This document shows, one piece after another, positions 1 to 8,350 of a stretch of DNA of 64,000 nt (position 1 is its first letter; each line of letters starts with the position of its first letter). The notes beneath the pieces were generated by a model, which ran no database searches, was not told the DNA's origin, and saw only the letters and a list, made by a program, of their open reading frames with translations. This stretch comes from Natronomonas moolapensis 8.8.11 (GTDB lineage Archaea; Halobacteriota; Halobacteria; Halobacteriales; Haloarculaceae), in the NCBI RefSeq assembly GCF_000591055.1, contig NC_020388.1, positions 1,054,001 to 1,118,000 of the forward strand. Reading direction: 5' to 3'. The translations under genes were made by a program, and so were the position numbers.

Positions 1-1
1 C

Positions 2-145
2 GCGGGCGCGATCTGCACCGTCGACGGCAACCTGGTCGAGGGGACTCAAAAAGGCGAGACCGACGACGAGGAGCTCCCCGAGAAGGCCAAAGACAACGTC
101 GGGCGAGCGATCGATATCGCACTCGACGCCGCGACGCGGCTGTAG
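2..145 (+). CDS. C-terminus of a probable nucleoside phosphorylase (partial)
   Basis: The window opens inside this gene, and only the last 47 codons before the TAG stop are present. The visible peptide begins AGAICTVDGN and ends in an amphipathic helix, AIDIALDAATRL. In uridine/purine nucleoside phosphorylases of the Udp/PNP fold, an RAGA(I/V)C strand followed by a C-terminal helix closes the domain, and this tail matches that layout. The window also encodes Upp (29988-30659) and a purine phosphoribosyltransferase, which fits nucleobase salvage. No catalytic residue is visible, so the call rests on the tail alone. Confidence 0.5.
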   Translation, partial: AGAICTVDGNLVEGTQKGETDDEELPEKAKDNVGRAIDIALDAATRL

Positions 146-154
146 CGGCCGGCG

Positions 155-1354
155 CTACTGTCCGCTCGGCCCCTCGCCCAACAGCGTATCGACGACGCGT
201 TCGGGGTCGTCGTCGCCGAAGACGGACTCGACGAGGAGGTGCCCGCCCAGGACCGCCGGGCTCAACACGGCGTCCGCGCCGGCGCGTTTGAGCTTCCGGA
301 CGTTCTCGCGGTCGGTCGCCGCCGCGACGATCCGGAGGCCGGGGTTGAGCTCCCGTGCGGTCAGGATCACCATCGCGTCCTCGGCGTCGTTGTTCGTCGC
401 GACGATGAGCCCGCGGGCGCGGTCGATGTGGAGCCGCCTGAGGGGGTCCTCGTCGCTCGGGTCTGCAGTAACGACCTCGTGGCCGCGGTCGCGGAGCCCT
501 TTGGCGTCGTCGGGGTCCTCGACGACGACGACGGCCTCACAGCCCTCTAGATTCTCGAGGATCGGTTCGGTCAGGTCGCCGTAGCCGGTGACGACGTAGT
601 GGTTCTCCAACAGATCGAGTTGTTTGTCGGTCATATTTCCGAGTGCGGTGGCGAGGTGGGCTTCGATGAGCGGGCCGAGAAGTGTCCCCAGAGCGACGCC
701 GAAGCTGGCAACGCCGGTCAGGAGGACAGACATAGAAAACAGACGGCCGACCTGCGAGCTCGCGGTGAGGTCGCCGTAGCCGACGGTCGAGGCGGTGACG
801 AGCGTAAAGTAGAACGCGTCCAGTGCCGTCTCGACCTCGTTGAATTCGTCGCGGAGTGCGTACGTCCCGACGGTGCCGTACGCCTGGACCGCTAACACCG
901 CCGCCAGCGAGGCCAACTGCGTCACCGAGAGGTCGACGCTTCGACCGAAGTACCGGCGGTTCAACAGGAGTATCGGTATCGCGAGCGCCGAGAGCGCGAC
1001 GAGCGGGAACGAGAGTACGCTCGACTGTGCGAGCCCCTGAACGCCGGTGACCGGGAGCAAGAGGACGGAGGAGTACCACGCGACCCGGTAGCCGCGATAG
1101 AGCCCATACACGCTCAGAGACATCAAGAACCCGGTCATCGCCCCGGTGAACCCCGCCGTCCGGGCGGCGGCCTCGGGGACGAACGGCGCCAGCGGCCCGG
1201 ACACCCCGGTCGAACCGATGTTCACGATGCCGGTGACGACCGAGAGCACGGCGATGATCCCCGTCAACGCGACCGCGGCGCGGACCCGGAGCAGCGTCGA
1301 TCTCGCGGTCCCGCTCTCGGACTGCGTGCGGTCCGTCTCGATCGCCGGTGTCAC
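155..1354 (-). CDS. Potassium channel with RCK/TrkA-N regulatory domain
   Basis: This is a membrane ion channel of about 399 residues. The N-terminal half carries about six hydrophobic segments. The last two flank a pore helix with the potassium selectivity filter TVGYGD at about residues 190-195. After a short linker a Rossmann-type RCK (TrkA-N) domain starts with VVTGYGDL at about 254. RCK domains gate such channels through ligand or nucleotide binding. I place the start at a GTG (1354); the open frame continues upstream, but the bidirectional TATA box at 1429-1438 makes upstream starts unlikely. It diverges from two TrkA-C-type genes, suggesting a potassium-homeostasis cluster. Function confidence is high; start confidence is moderate. 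Confidence 0.88.
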   Translation of the reverse strand: MTPAIETDRTQSESGTARSTLLRVRAAVALTGIIAVLSVVTGIVNIGSTGVSGPLAPFVPEAAARTAGFTGAMTGFLMSLSVYGLYRGYRVAWYSSVLLLPVTGVQGLAQSSVLSFPLVALSALAIPILLLNRRYFGRSVDLSVTQLASLAAVLAVQAYGTVGTYALRDEFNEVETALDAFYFTLVTASTVGYGDLTASSQVGRLFSMSVLLTGVASFGVALGTLLGPLIEAHLATALGNMTDKQLDLLENHYVVTGYGDLTEPILENLEGCEAVVVVEDPDDAKGLRDRGHEVVTADPSDEDPLRRLHIDRARGLIVATNNDAEDAMVILTARELNPGLRIVAAATDRENVRKLKRAGADAVLSPAVLGGHLLVESVFGDDDPERVVDTLLGEGPSGQ

Positions 1355-1428
1355 GGCCGCCGGTTCCCGGCCAATCGGTAATAAGCCATCGTTTCCGCGG
1401 CTCTCGGTCGAGCGTACGCCGGTAGTAG

Positions 1429-1438
1429 TATATAAATA
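1429..1438. promoter_or_regulatory. TATA box between divergent potassium genes
   Basis: TATATAAATA lies 19-28 nt before the ATG at 1457 on the plus strand. Read on the minus strand it is TATTTATATA, upstream of the channel gene. The spacing fits archaeal leaderless promoters, and one element may serve both directions. Confidence 0.6.
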
Positions 1439-1456
1439 GCCGACGACAGAGGAGCC

Positions 1457-2665
1457 ATGATGCAGCCGCTTCCCGTCGAGGTCCTGTTCGGTATCTACCT
1501 CGGCGCCCTGACCGGGATGTTTCCCGCGCTCGTCTCCTGGGCGCTGGGGTTCATATTCAAATACGTCACCGGCGTCTCGATCCCCGCCTTCGGTGTCGTC
1601 GTTCTCGCGTTGGCGCTCGCCGGCATCAACGGCGGGTTGCTCGCGCTGAACGATCCCGCAGTCGTGCAGTCCGGCTACCGGATCGTCGTCGCGTTGATCG
1701 TCGTGTTGATGCTCTCGTTGTACGCACACGCCAAGGGCGACGCGATGGGCGCGTCGGTTCCGAAGCGGCTCTCGTGGCGGAAGCTCCGCGATCGGACGCT
1801 CTCGAGCGACGTCGTGGAGCTGGTCGGCGCCCGTGGCGAGGCCCACATAGAGGTCGTCGGCGAAGTGACCGACATGGAGGGCTACCCGCCGCTGTCGTCG
1901 GAGACGCGATCGGAGATCGAGACGGGCGAGTGGCGGCTGCCGGCCGACCTGCCGATCTCGGAACTCGAAGCCCGCTTTGCCGACCGGCTTCGGACCGAAC
2001 TCGATCTCGCCGACATCTCCGTGTCGATCGACGAACGCGGGCGGGCGAGCGTGGTCGCGGCCCCGCCGCTGTCGGGGATCTCCAAGCGCGTGCCGGACGG
2101 GAAACGCGCCGTTTCGGTCGAGACACTCGTTCCGACCGGGATCGCCCGCGGCGACGAGGTCGCGGTGGTGGCCGGCGGGACGGAGGTCCGGGGGACGGTC
2201 ATCGCGGCCAAATCGTCGCTACACCGCGAGGCGGCGATCAAGCCCGACGGCGGGACTGCGGACGGCGCCCCTCCGACGACGGCCGCGCCGACGACGACCG
2301 GCGGTGACGGTCGGATCACCGTCGCCGTCGACCGCTCGAAGGCGAGCGAACTGTTGGGCGTCTCGCGGGCGAAAGTCGTCGTCACCGCCCGCGGGACGCG
2401 CCGGGAGTTCGAGTTGATTTCGATGCTCCGGCGTGCCGGCAAGCGCTTTCGGACGATGAGAGTAAAGCCCTCGGGCGGACTCGCCGGCGGAACGATCGGC
2501 GGCTCGAACGTCCGGGGGGCGTACGACGTCGCGGTGTTGGCGATACAACGGCCCGATGGGTGGCTCGTCGCCCCCCGCGGCGGGACCGAGGTGCGCGCGG
2601 GCGACGAGCTGTTCGTCGTCGGGAAGCGCGCCGCCCTCGACGCCTTCGAGGAGGTGATCGCGTGA
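1457..2665 (+). CDS. Membrane protein with TrkA-C (RCK-C) domains
   Basis: This 402-residue protein has about three transmembrane segments in its first 90 residues and a soluble remainder. The C-terminus, with a GWLVAPRGGTEVRAGDELFVVG segment (shown here as its key stretch WLVAPRGGTEVRAGDELF), has the TrkA-C/RCK-C pattern of a small ligand-binding domain. A Thr/Gly-rich linker lies near residue 275. It probably senses nucleotide or ion state and regulates potassium transport; no transport pore is visible. Its stop codon overlaps the GTG start of the next gene, so the two are translationally coupled. ATG codons at 1457 and 1460 are both possible starts. Confidence 0.75.
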   Translation: MMQPLPVEVLFGIYLGALTGMFPALVSWALGFIFKYVTGVSIPAFGVVVLALALAGINGGLLALNDPAVVQSGYRIVVALIVVLMLSLYAHAKGDAMGASVPKRLSWRKLRDRTLSSDVVELVGARGEAHIEVVGEVTDMEGYPPLSSETRSEIETGEWRLPADLPISELEARFADRLRTELDLADISVSIDERGRASVVAAPPLSGISKRVPDGKRAVSVETLVPTGIARGDEVAVVAGGTEVRGTVIAAKSSLHREAAIKPDGGTADGAPPTTAAPTTTGGDGRITVAVDRSKASELLGVSRAKVVVTARGTRREFELISMLRRAGKRFRTMRVKPSGGLAGGTIGGSNVRGAYDVAVLAIQRPDGWLVAPRGGTEVRAGDELFVVGKRAALDAFEEVIA

Positions 2666-3969
2666 GCCTCATCGCGGAGGGGTTCGCCGTCGGCGGCGAC
2701 CTGCTCGTCGACGTCGCACGGACGATCGTCCTCGCCGTCACGGCCGCGACGGTCGGTGCCGTCGCCGGCCTCGTCCATCGGTGGTACGCCGGCGAGCGGG
2801 TCCCCGACGGACTTGCGGTTCTCGTCGGGTTGAGCGTCGTCGCGATCTACCTCAACACCGCGGGCGCCCTCGGGGAAGTGATCGGCGGCGAACTCGAACT
2901 CCTGGCGCCCGAGGCGGTCGTGTTCAACACGGGCACGTTCGTCGTTGCCGGCCTGACAGCCCTCGCGGGCGGGCGGATCGGCGACCGGATCGGCGTCGGC
3001 CTCTTCGCCATCTCGGGGCGCACGAGCCTCGACCGGGACGTGACCCGGATCGTCCGGAGCGTCGGCCGGGTGACCACGGTCGAACTTCCGGAGGAGATCG
3101 GCGACATCGACGGCTACGATCCGGTCGACGCCGAGACGAAGGCGAAACTCTCCGGACACGTGCTCGTGTTTCCCCGGCGGCTGACCGTCGGCGACCTCCG
3201 GACGCGCTTCGTCGACCGGCTTCGCACCGACTACGGCGTCGGCCACGTCGACGTGGACTTCGCCGACGACGGGACGGTCGAGTATCTCGCGTTGGGCGGC
3301 CGCGAGTCCGGCATCGGATCGACGCTCCCGCCCGGCAGCGCCGCGGTGGCGATCAGGGCCGACCCGCCGAACAACGCTAGCCCCGGGGACTCGGTACAGG
3401 TGTGGACGACCTCCGAGCCGGTTCCGGATTCCGACCCGGATCCGAACTCCCCGCCCGACCCGGATACGGCGACGGCGACGGGGGCGGAAATAAACGACAG
3501 CCCACGACGCGTAGCGAGCGCCGAGATCCGGGGGACGGCGGGCGACGTCGTGACGCTCGCGGCGGACGAATCCGACGCGATGCGTCTCGAGACGGATCGC
3601 CGGTACCGACTCGTGACGCTGCCGGTCGAACCCCGCGCCGACCGCGCGTTCGCCGCCCGGCTCCGAACCGCCGACGAGACGATGGGCGTCGTTTCGGTCG
3701 CCGACGGCAGCGTCCTCGTGGGGAACCCCCTCGGGGCGCTTGACGTCGCGATCGTCGCCGTCGGGACCGTCGGCGGTGACATCGTTGCGATCCCGACCCG
3801 CGACCGTGAGGTCGCCGCCGACGAGACGCTGTACGCTATCGCCAGACCCGACCAGCTGCGGAGACTGGAGACCGCAGCGACTGTGCCCGCGGACGGGGCC
3901 GGCCCGGACGCCGACGCCGATATCGAGGCGAACGACGGGTCGGCGTCCGCGGATCCGACGGCGAAGTGA
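2662..3969 (+). CDS. Second membrane-anchored TrkA-C-like protein
   Basis: This protein of about 435 residues starts at a GTG that overlaps the upstream stop (GTGA). The layout repeats its neighbour: about three N-terminal transmembrane segments, then a domain with the DIDGYDPVDAETKAKLSG segment that parallels DMEGYPPLSSETRSEIETG upstream, then a C-terminal domain ending in an RCK-C-like pattern. The two genes therefore look like an old tandem duplication that has diverged. A Pro/Asp-rich linker lies near residue 260. I infer a joint membrane complex regulating potassium or other cation flux with the divergent channel. No enzymatic motif is visible. Confidence 0.7.
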   Translation: MSLIAEGFAVGGDLLVDVARTIVLAVTAATVGAVAGLVHRWYAGERVPDGLAVLVGLSVVAIYLNTAGALGEVIGGELELLAPEAVVFNTGTFVVAGLTALAGGRIGDRIGVGLFAISGRTSLDRDVTRIVRSVGRVTTVELPEEIGDIDGYDPVDAETKAKLSGHVLVFPRRLTVGDLRTRFVDRLRTDYGVGHVDVDFADDGTVEYLALGGRESGIGSTLPPGSAAVAIRADPPNNASPGDSVQVWTTSEPVPDSDPDPNSPPDPDTATATGAEINDSPRRVASAEIRGTAGDVVTLAADESDAMRLETDRRYRLVTLPVEPRADRAFAARLRTADETMGVVSVADGSVLVGNPLGALDVAIVAVGTVGGDIVAIPTRDREVAADETLYAIARPDQLRRLETAATVPADGAGPDADADIEANDGSASADPTAK

Positions 3970-4071
3970 GTCAGACGGCGGACATGCAGGCCCCACGACA
4001 GGGCCGCGAGTACGGGCCGAGAGCGGCCGTCCATCCGTCAAAGCCAAATCGGACGCCCCCCGAACGTCGGT

Positions 4072-4407
4072 ATGGCCGACGAACCCATCGATCCGAGCGA
4101 GATCGGCGAGGGGGACGCCCCGCCGATCGAGGAAGCGCCCTACAAGCTCATCTTCGAGGCGAACAAGTGCATCGCGGCCGGCAAGTGCGCGGAAGTCTCG
4201 ACCAACTGGGAGATGGACATCACGACCGGGATCGCAAAGCCCGACGTCTACTTCTTCGACGAGCCCGACCTCGAACACAACGTCGAAGCCGCCGACGCGT
4301 GCCCGGCGAAGAAGGATCGCGGCGTCATCCACGTCGTCGACCGCCGGACGAACGAGGAGATCGCCCCCGATCCGGAGGGCGACGGGACGCTCTCCGTCGA
4401 TTGGTAG
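4072..4407 (+). CDS. Ferredoxin, single Fe-S cluster type
   Basis: This 111-residue soluble electron carrier has Cys33 and Cys39 in NKCIAAGKC and Cys77 in DACPAKKD. That is the spacing of mono-cluster archaeal ferredoxins, but the second cysteine of the usual C-x2-C-x2-C set is absent (Ala36). Three cysteine ligands are compatible with a [3Fe-4S] cluster or a [4Fe-4S] cluster with a non-cysteine fourth ligand. The N-terminal extension is strongly acidic, as is usual in haloarchaea. This is not the larger plant-type [2Fe-2S] haloarchaeal ferredoxin. The gene stands alone and no redox partner is adjacent. Confidence 0.85.
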   Translation: MADEPIDPSEIGEGDAPPIEEAPYKLIFEANKCIAAGKCAEVSTNWEMDITTGIAKPDVYFFDEPDLEHNVEAADACPAKKDRGVIHVVDRRTNEEIAPDPEGDGTLSVDW

Positions 4408-4501
4408 CGGGCCGAGTATCCGACAGGCGGCTGCCGATCGGCGGTTTCGGAGCGTCGGGGACCGAAACACACATTCATCGCCCCGCCGCAGTTCCGAACG
4501 C

Positions 4502-4586
4502 GCGAGGGTGGCCGAGCTTGGACAAAAGCGGCGGACTTAAGATCCGCTCCCGTAGGGGTCCGTGGGTTCGAATCCCTCCCCTCGCA
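4502..4586 (+). tRNA. tRNA-Leu (anticodon UAA)
   Basis: The acceptor stem GCGAGGG (4502-4508) pairs with CCCTCGC (4579-4585), and A4586 is the discriminator base. The anticodon stem GCGGA/TCCGC encloses the loop CTTAAGA, giving anticodon TAA. A long variable arm of about CCCGTAGGGG marks a class II tRNA. The T arm has the loop TTCGAAT with one apparent T-T mismatch in the stem (4563/4577). CCA is not encoded. The 3' end of the gene is part of a 99-bp duplication. Confidence 0.93.
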
Positions 4587-4663
4587 TAGCGAGATCGTGA
4601 GCGCCAGCGAACGATCTCGACAGCGAACGGCGAACGCACGTGAGCCGTGAGCACTCGTCAGCT
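4565..4663. repeat. 99-bp direct repeat, copy 1, overlapping the tRNA-Leu 3' end
   Basis: The sequence from the T loop of tRNA-Leu through 4663 is repeated identically at 4732-4830, an offset of 167 bp. It contains the last 22 bases of the tRNA followed by about 77 bp of flank. That flank has internal GTGAGCGCCAGCGAACGATC-type sub-repeats, which recur partly at 4841-4861. Tyrosine recombinases often use tRNA 3' ends as attachment sites, but there is no integrase beside this repeat. Confidence 0.9.
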
Positions 4664-4731
4664 TAAACGCACGTGAGAGCTGTGCGAGTGCGCGGAGGAT
4701 TCGAATCAGGGAAGAGCGTTGCTCTGACCGT

Positions 4732-4830
4732 GGTTCGAATCCCTCCCCTCGCATAGCGAGATCGTGAGCGCCAGCGAACGATCTCGACAGCGAACGGCGA
4801 ACGCACGTGAGCCGTGAGCACTCGTCAGCT
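4732..4830. repeat. 99-bp direct repeat, copy 2 (tRNA-Leu 3' remnant)
   Basis: This identical copy of 4565-4663 begins with the tRNA T-loop sequence GGTTCGAAT and includes the full 3' acceptor strand without a 5' tRNA half. The 68 bp between the copies (4664-4731) holds a short palindrome AGAGC-GTT-GCTCT and another ATTCGAAT core. The arrangement looks like the scar of an excised or minimal integrative element, or a local duplication. No gene is present across 4587-5035. Confidence 0.9.
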
Positions 4831-4874
4831 CGAACGCACGCGAGCGCCAGCGAACGATCCCGGAAGCGAACAAA

Positions 4875-4941
4875 CGTGAACTGTTTATAAGTATTTCATA
4901 TACGAATATAAATATATTGCCGGGCATTTATATATAAACCG
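4875..4941. promoter_or_regulatory. AT-rich tract with several TATA-like boxes
   Basis: In otherwise very GC-rich DNA this tract contains TTTATAAG, ATATAAATATAT and TTTATATATAAA in quick succession. The last is about 100 bp before the DUF5813 gene, whose own TATA box is closer (about 5007-5015). The extra boxes may drive an unannotated transcript or be a remnant of the repeat region. No open reading frame starts at the expected distance. Confidence 0.4.
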
Positions 4942-5006
4942 CGGGACGGCTGTCCAGCCAGAGTGGACGTCAAACGGAGCGACGAGCGCCACCTCGTGCG
5001 ACGGCC

Positions 5007-5015
5007 TTTTTATAT
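5007..5015 (+). promoter_or_regulatory. TATA box of the DUF5813 gene
   Basis: TTTTATATC sits about 21-29 nt before ATG 5036. That spacing supports the ATG rather than the GTG three bases upstream as the start, and implies a nearly leaderless transcript. Confidence 0.6.
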
Positions 5016-5035
5016 CGTCGCCCCAACAGCCAGTG

Positions 5036-5554
5036 ATGACTGATACACTTCCCGACCGCGCCGTCCGAGCGTTCGAGGGCCACGACGCCTTCGAGCGCGA
5101 CGGCCGGTGGTTCGAGGTGACGACGACGCGGTTCGACGGGCGCGCGACCGCCACCGAGACCGACGAGTGGGCGCTTTCGTACACCCTCGAGGTACGCGCG
5201 CCGATGCTGTCGGCGGCGACAGAGGGGGACGTCGGATCGGCCGTCGAGGACGGCTGGTTCGACACCTACGAGTTGCGCCTGGAGGACACCGACATGGCGG
5301 TCAGACACGACATCGAGTTCGACGACTACCGGCTCGTCGAGGAGGCGGACGACGCCGTCGCCGTCTTCGAGTTCGAGTGGGAAAACGCCGACCACGTCCC
5401 TCCGATGGCGAAGGCGATGACCGAGTACGTCGAGGGCACCTACATGGAGGGGATCGTCCCCGGCTACGAGTACCGACCGCCCGTCTCGGAGTTGCTCTCG
5501 CGGGCGCGTTCGGGGGCTGGCGAGGACAACAGCAGCGGCCCGATGCCGTTATAA
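5036..5554 (+). CDS. DUF5813 family haloarchaeal protein
   Basis: This is a soluble acidic protein of 172 residues. I recognise the family as DUF5813, which is restricted to haloarchaea and has no known function. It has no membrane segment, signal peptide or cysteine motif. The middle alternates strands and helices (EWALSYTLEVRAPML and DTDMAVRHDIEFDDYRLVEE), suggesting a compact alpha/beta domain. The Pro-rich tail after EYRPPVSELL is probably flexible. It converges on the next gene with a 34-bp gap and is apparently monocistronic. No function is proposed. Confidence 0.75.
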   Translation: MTDTLPDRAVRAFEGHDAFERDGRWFEVTTTRFDGRATATETDEWALSYTLEVRAPMLSAATEGDVGSAVEDGWFDTYELRLEDTDMAVRHDIEFDDYRLVEEADDAVAVFEFEWENADHVPPMAKAMTEYVEGTYMEGIVPGYEYRPPVSELLSRARSGAGEDNSSGPMPL

Positions 5555-5588
5555 ACGCGCCCCGGCGGCTCCGAACGCGGGCACCGGC

Positions 5589-6512
5589 TTAGACGACGCG
5601 GTTGGTCAGCGCTTCGCCGGCCGCGTGTCGGCGGGCGTTCTCCCGGACGAGCGCGGCGATCCGTCGGTGGTACTTCGGTGTCGCCGCGGCGACGTGCGGC
5701 GTGACGATCACGTCCTCCATGGCCCACAGCGGCGACCCGGGCGGCAGCGGTTCGGTCTCGAAGACGTCCAGCGCCGCGCCGCCGATGGCGTCGGAAGCGA
5801 GGGCGTCGACGAGCGCCGACTCGTCGACGACGGGACCGCGGGCGACGTTTATCAACACCGCGTCCGAGCGCATCGCTTCGAGTTCGGCCGCGCCGATCAA
5901 TCCCTCCGTCTCCTCGGTCAACGGAACGGCGAGGGCAACGAAGCGGGCGTCGGCGATCGCGGTCTCGAGGTCCCCGGCGGGGTAGACCGTCTCGACTCCG
6001 TCGACCGGCGTCGGCGTCCGCTTGACCCCGGCGACGTCCATCCCGAGGGCGTCCGCGCGGGTGGCGATACCGCGGCCGAGCGTCCCCAATCCAACGACAC
6101 AGACGGAGGCGTCGGCGAGCGAGAAGGGCCGGTCGTAGGGGGGACGGGACCACTCGTGGTTGCGCTCGTGGTCGCGGTACCGGTGGAGCCCCCGGGCAAA
6201 GGAGAGCATATATCCGAGCGTCGTCTCGCCGACGGTGTCGCCGTGGATGCCGGTGCTGTTCGTCAGCGCGATCCCCCCGGCTTCGAGCGCCTCGAAGGGG
6301 AACCGGTCGACGCCCGCCTGAATCGAGTGGATCCACTCGAGGTCGGCGTCGAGAAAGCGCTCGTCGTAGGCGAACGTCACGAGCGAAACACAGTCGTCGA
6401 GATCGTCCGTCGCGACGACACGCAGATCCGCCTCGACATCCGAGAGCGCCTCGCGAAGTGATTCCGGCGGAAAGACCGCACCGACCGACTCGTGGATTCC
6501 GATGGTGGACAT
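5589..6512 (-). CDS. D-2-hydroxyacid dehydrogenase, NAD-binding
   Basis: This 307-residue cytosolic oxidoreductase should reduce 2-oxoacids to D-2-hydroxyacids with NAD(P)H. The nucleotide site is VVGLGTLGRGIA (GxGxxG, Gly141 to Gly146). The catalytic arginine is in NVARG (Arg225), an acidic DVFETEP segment follows, and the catalytic histidine is in TPHVAAATP (His273). The substrate side starts with the conserved SIQAGVDRFP. Length and domain order fit the family. A TATA element lies about 20-30 nt upstream on the minus strand (6531-6543). The substrate cannot be read from the sequence. Confidence 0.9.
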   Translation of the reverse strand: MSTIGIHESVGAVFPPESLREALSDVEADLRVVATDDLDDCVSLVTFAYDERFLDADLEWIHSIQAGVDRFPFEALEAGGIALTNSTGIHGDTVGETTLGYMLSFARGLHRYRDHERNHEWSRPPYDRPFSLADASVCVVGLGTLGRGIATRADALGMDVAGVKRTPTPVDGVETVYPAGDLETAIADARFVALAVPLTEETEGLIGAAELEAMRSDAVLINVARGPVVDESALVDALASDAIGGAALDVFETEPLPPGSPLWAMEDVIVTPHVAAATPKYHRRIAALVRENARRHAAGEALTNRVV

Positions 6513-6588
6513 ACCGGATGGTCGGCAAGAATATATAAATAACCGTCCGCCTGATCCCGCCCGAACGCCCGGACGCGGGGGCGTCCGG

Positions 6589-7158
6589 TCAGTCGTCGCC
6601 GGTCGGATCGACGATCACGACTTCGCCGCCCTCGACGGTGACGTTTATCAACGTCTTGGCGCTGTAGGCCGACTCGTCGAGTTCGTTCGTTCCCTCGACT
6701 TTCTTGATGACGGCGACGACGTCGACGATGTTCGCGCCGATGTCCTCCAGGGCGGCACAGATCGCCGAGAGGGTTCCGCCCGTCGAGAGTACGTCGTCGA
6801 GCACGAGGACGTTGTCGCCCTCGTCGACGTCGTTGATGAACATCTGGCTCTCGGAGTAGCCGGTCTCCTGAAACAGCGGGGTCTCGCCCTCGAGGCCGTA
6901 CTCGCGCTTTCGGATGACAACGAGCGGAATGTCCGTCATGAGCGAGACGGCCGTGGAGATGTGGATCCCCATCGCGGCAGGCGTGACGATCTTGTCGACG
7001 TTCTCGAGTCTGGCCTTCCGGATGATCTTGATGACGATCTCCCGGAGCAGGCTCGGCTCGAGCATCGGGACGCCGTCGCTGATCGGGTGGACGAAGTAGT
7101 GATACTCGCCCTTCTCGACGATCGGCGACTCGAGCAGCGACCGCTGGAGCTGATCCAT
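6589..7158 (-). CDS. hpt: Purine (hypoxanthine/guanine-type) phosphoribosyltransferase
   Basis: This 189-residue type I phosphoribosyltransferase converts a purine base and PRPP to the nucleotide. The PRPP-binding signature [14 protein letters not shown] lies at residues 117-130. The substrate-side [16 protein letters not shown] segment and the [10 protein letters not shown] flexible loop resemble the archaeal Hpt/adenine PRTase group. Haloarchaeal members of this family are annotated as HGPRTase-like, and the true base preference is uncertain. It is one of two salvage PRTases in the window, the other being Upp. Confidence 0.85.
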   Translation of the reverse strand: MDQLQRSLLESPIVEKGEYHYFVHPISDGVPMLEPSLLREIVIKIIRKARLENVDKIVTPAAMGIHISTAVSLMTDIPLVVIRKREYGLEGETPLFQETGYSESQMFINDVDEGDNVLVLDDVLSTGGTLSAICAALEDIGANIVDVVAVIKKVEGTNELDESAYSAKTLINVTVEGGEVVIVDPTGDD

Positions 7159-7219
7159 GTGCCGCGTACCGGCAGATACGGGTAAAGCTTGACGGTCGTC
7201 GCCGGTCGGCAGCCCCCGG

Positions 7220-8302
7220 TTACGCGTCGGTTTCGGCCTCGCGATCGAGCGTCCGAAACGCCTCGAGGATCACCCGTTTGGCGACCTCGCCGCGGGTGCT
7301 CCAGTGGTGGGCGTAATCGAGCATATCGTCGTAGATGTCGGGCTTGCAGCCGGCGGCTTTCGGGTGGCCGCCGCCGTTGACCTGTCGGGCGACCTCGTGA
7401 CAGCGCTCGAAGGTGTCCGTCCCCCGGATCGACGCCGATCCTGCGGGTTTGACGATCACCGACGCGTCGGCGCCCGACTCGCGCATCGCCTCGGCGACCT
7501 CGTTTTGAGAACACCGACCGTAGGTGACGCCGACGGTCCACTCGCCGATCTCGTGGAACGCCGCCCGTTCCGTGGCTTTCCCGATCAACGCGTCCTTCTC
7601 GACGCGTTTCTCCTCGAGGAAGGTCTCGACCGGTTCGGGCAGGTCGGCCCCGTGTTCGAGGACCGTCTCGGTGTACTCCTCGGGGGCGGCCCAGTAGGCG
7701 TAGTCGGCGATGTCGTCGCTCCGGGGGTCATCGCGCAGCCACAGATCGTGATCTCTGGTGACCGCCGCGAGGTCGGCGTACCGGTCGTCGAGCTCGGCGT
7801 CGAGTTCCGCAAGCGTCACGTCAGTCGAACAGACCGACTCGGAGTCACCGACGACCAACTCGGCATGCTCGTCGACTGCCTCGGCGAGGGAGTCGTCCCA
7901 CTGGTGGTGATCGAACCATCGGACGGACCCCGCCAGTTCGGCGACGGCGGGAAGCGTTTCGATGTCCCGGCCGGAATCGGGACAGAGATCACAGACGAAC
8001 ACGTCGAGACCGGGGTCGCCGTACGCCGCGACGTACTCGAGCGCCTCCGCGAACTCGTGGGGGCCGGCCGGAAGCAGCCCCGCGGTCCCGAAGGCGGCCC
8101 GGACCAAGGCGACACAGCCGAGGCCGTCGGCGTCGGGATCGGCAACGACGACCCGGTCGGCCCCTTCGAGCGTCTCTTCGGCCTCGCGTTCGGCGACGTC
8201 GTCGTCGAACGAATCCGGGCTAAAAAATCCCTCGCCGGGCAACAGCGACCGGCGATGAAGCGATATCCGCTCGTCGTCGATGAGTCGATCGTCCATACAC
8301 AC
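7220..8302 (-). CDS. DHH/DHHA1 family phosphoesterase
   Basis: This protein of about 360 residues has a complete DHH phosphoesterase core. The motifs are DPDADG (Asp55, Asp57), the CDLCPD strand around Asp105, and DHH at 131-133 in WFDHHQWDD. The DHHA1 substrate motif GGGHPKAAG lies near the C-terminus. These residues bind two divalent metals and cleave phosphodiester bonds, as in RecJ, oligoribonuclease or cyclic dinucleotide phosphodiesterases. The substrate is unknown; it may act on oligonucleotides or DNA ends. ATG codons at 8302 and 8296 are both possible starts. Confidence 0.87.
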   Translation of the reverse strand: MCMDDRLIDDERISLHRRSLLPGEGFFSPDSFDDDVAEREAEETLEGADRVVVADPDADGLGCVALVRAAFGTAGLLPAGPHEFAEALEYVAAYGDPGLDVFVCDLCPDSGRDIETLPAVAELAGSVRWFDHHQWDDSLAEAVDEHAELVVGDSESVCSTDVTLAELDAELDDRYADLAAVTRDHDLWLRDDPRSDDIADYAYWAAPEEYTETVLEHGADLPEPVETFLEEKRVEKDALIGKATERAAFHEIGEWTVGVTYGRCSQNEVAEAMRESGADASVIVKPAGSASIRGTDTFERCHEVARQVNGGGHPKAAGCKPDIYDDMLDYAHHWSTRGEVAKRVILEAFRTLDREAETDA

Positions 8303-8350
8303 CGGCCGGGCGGTGTCTCAATAAGCCTCCCGTTCACCGCCGTCGGGCCG

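Noticed and set aside
1882-4470. 862-residue minus-strand open frame
   Set aside because: It is antisense to two convincing genes. Long antisense frames are expected in very GC-rich DNA, and it has no domain pattern.
4664-4760. A second tRNA gene at the repeated ATTCGAAT/GGTTCGAAT cores
   Set aside because: No 5' acceptor strand, D arm or anticodon stem can be found; only the 3' portion is duplicated.
4248-4927. Minus-strand open frames containing CEGRDSNPRTPTG-type peptides
   Set aside because: These are read through the tRNA-Leu gene and its duplicated flank on the opposite strand. Such peptides are a known translation artefact of tRNA sequences.
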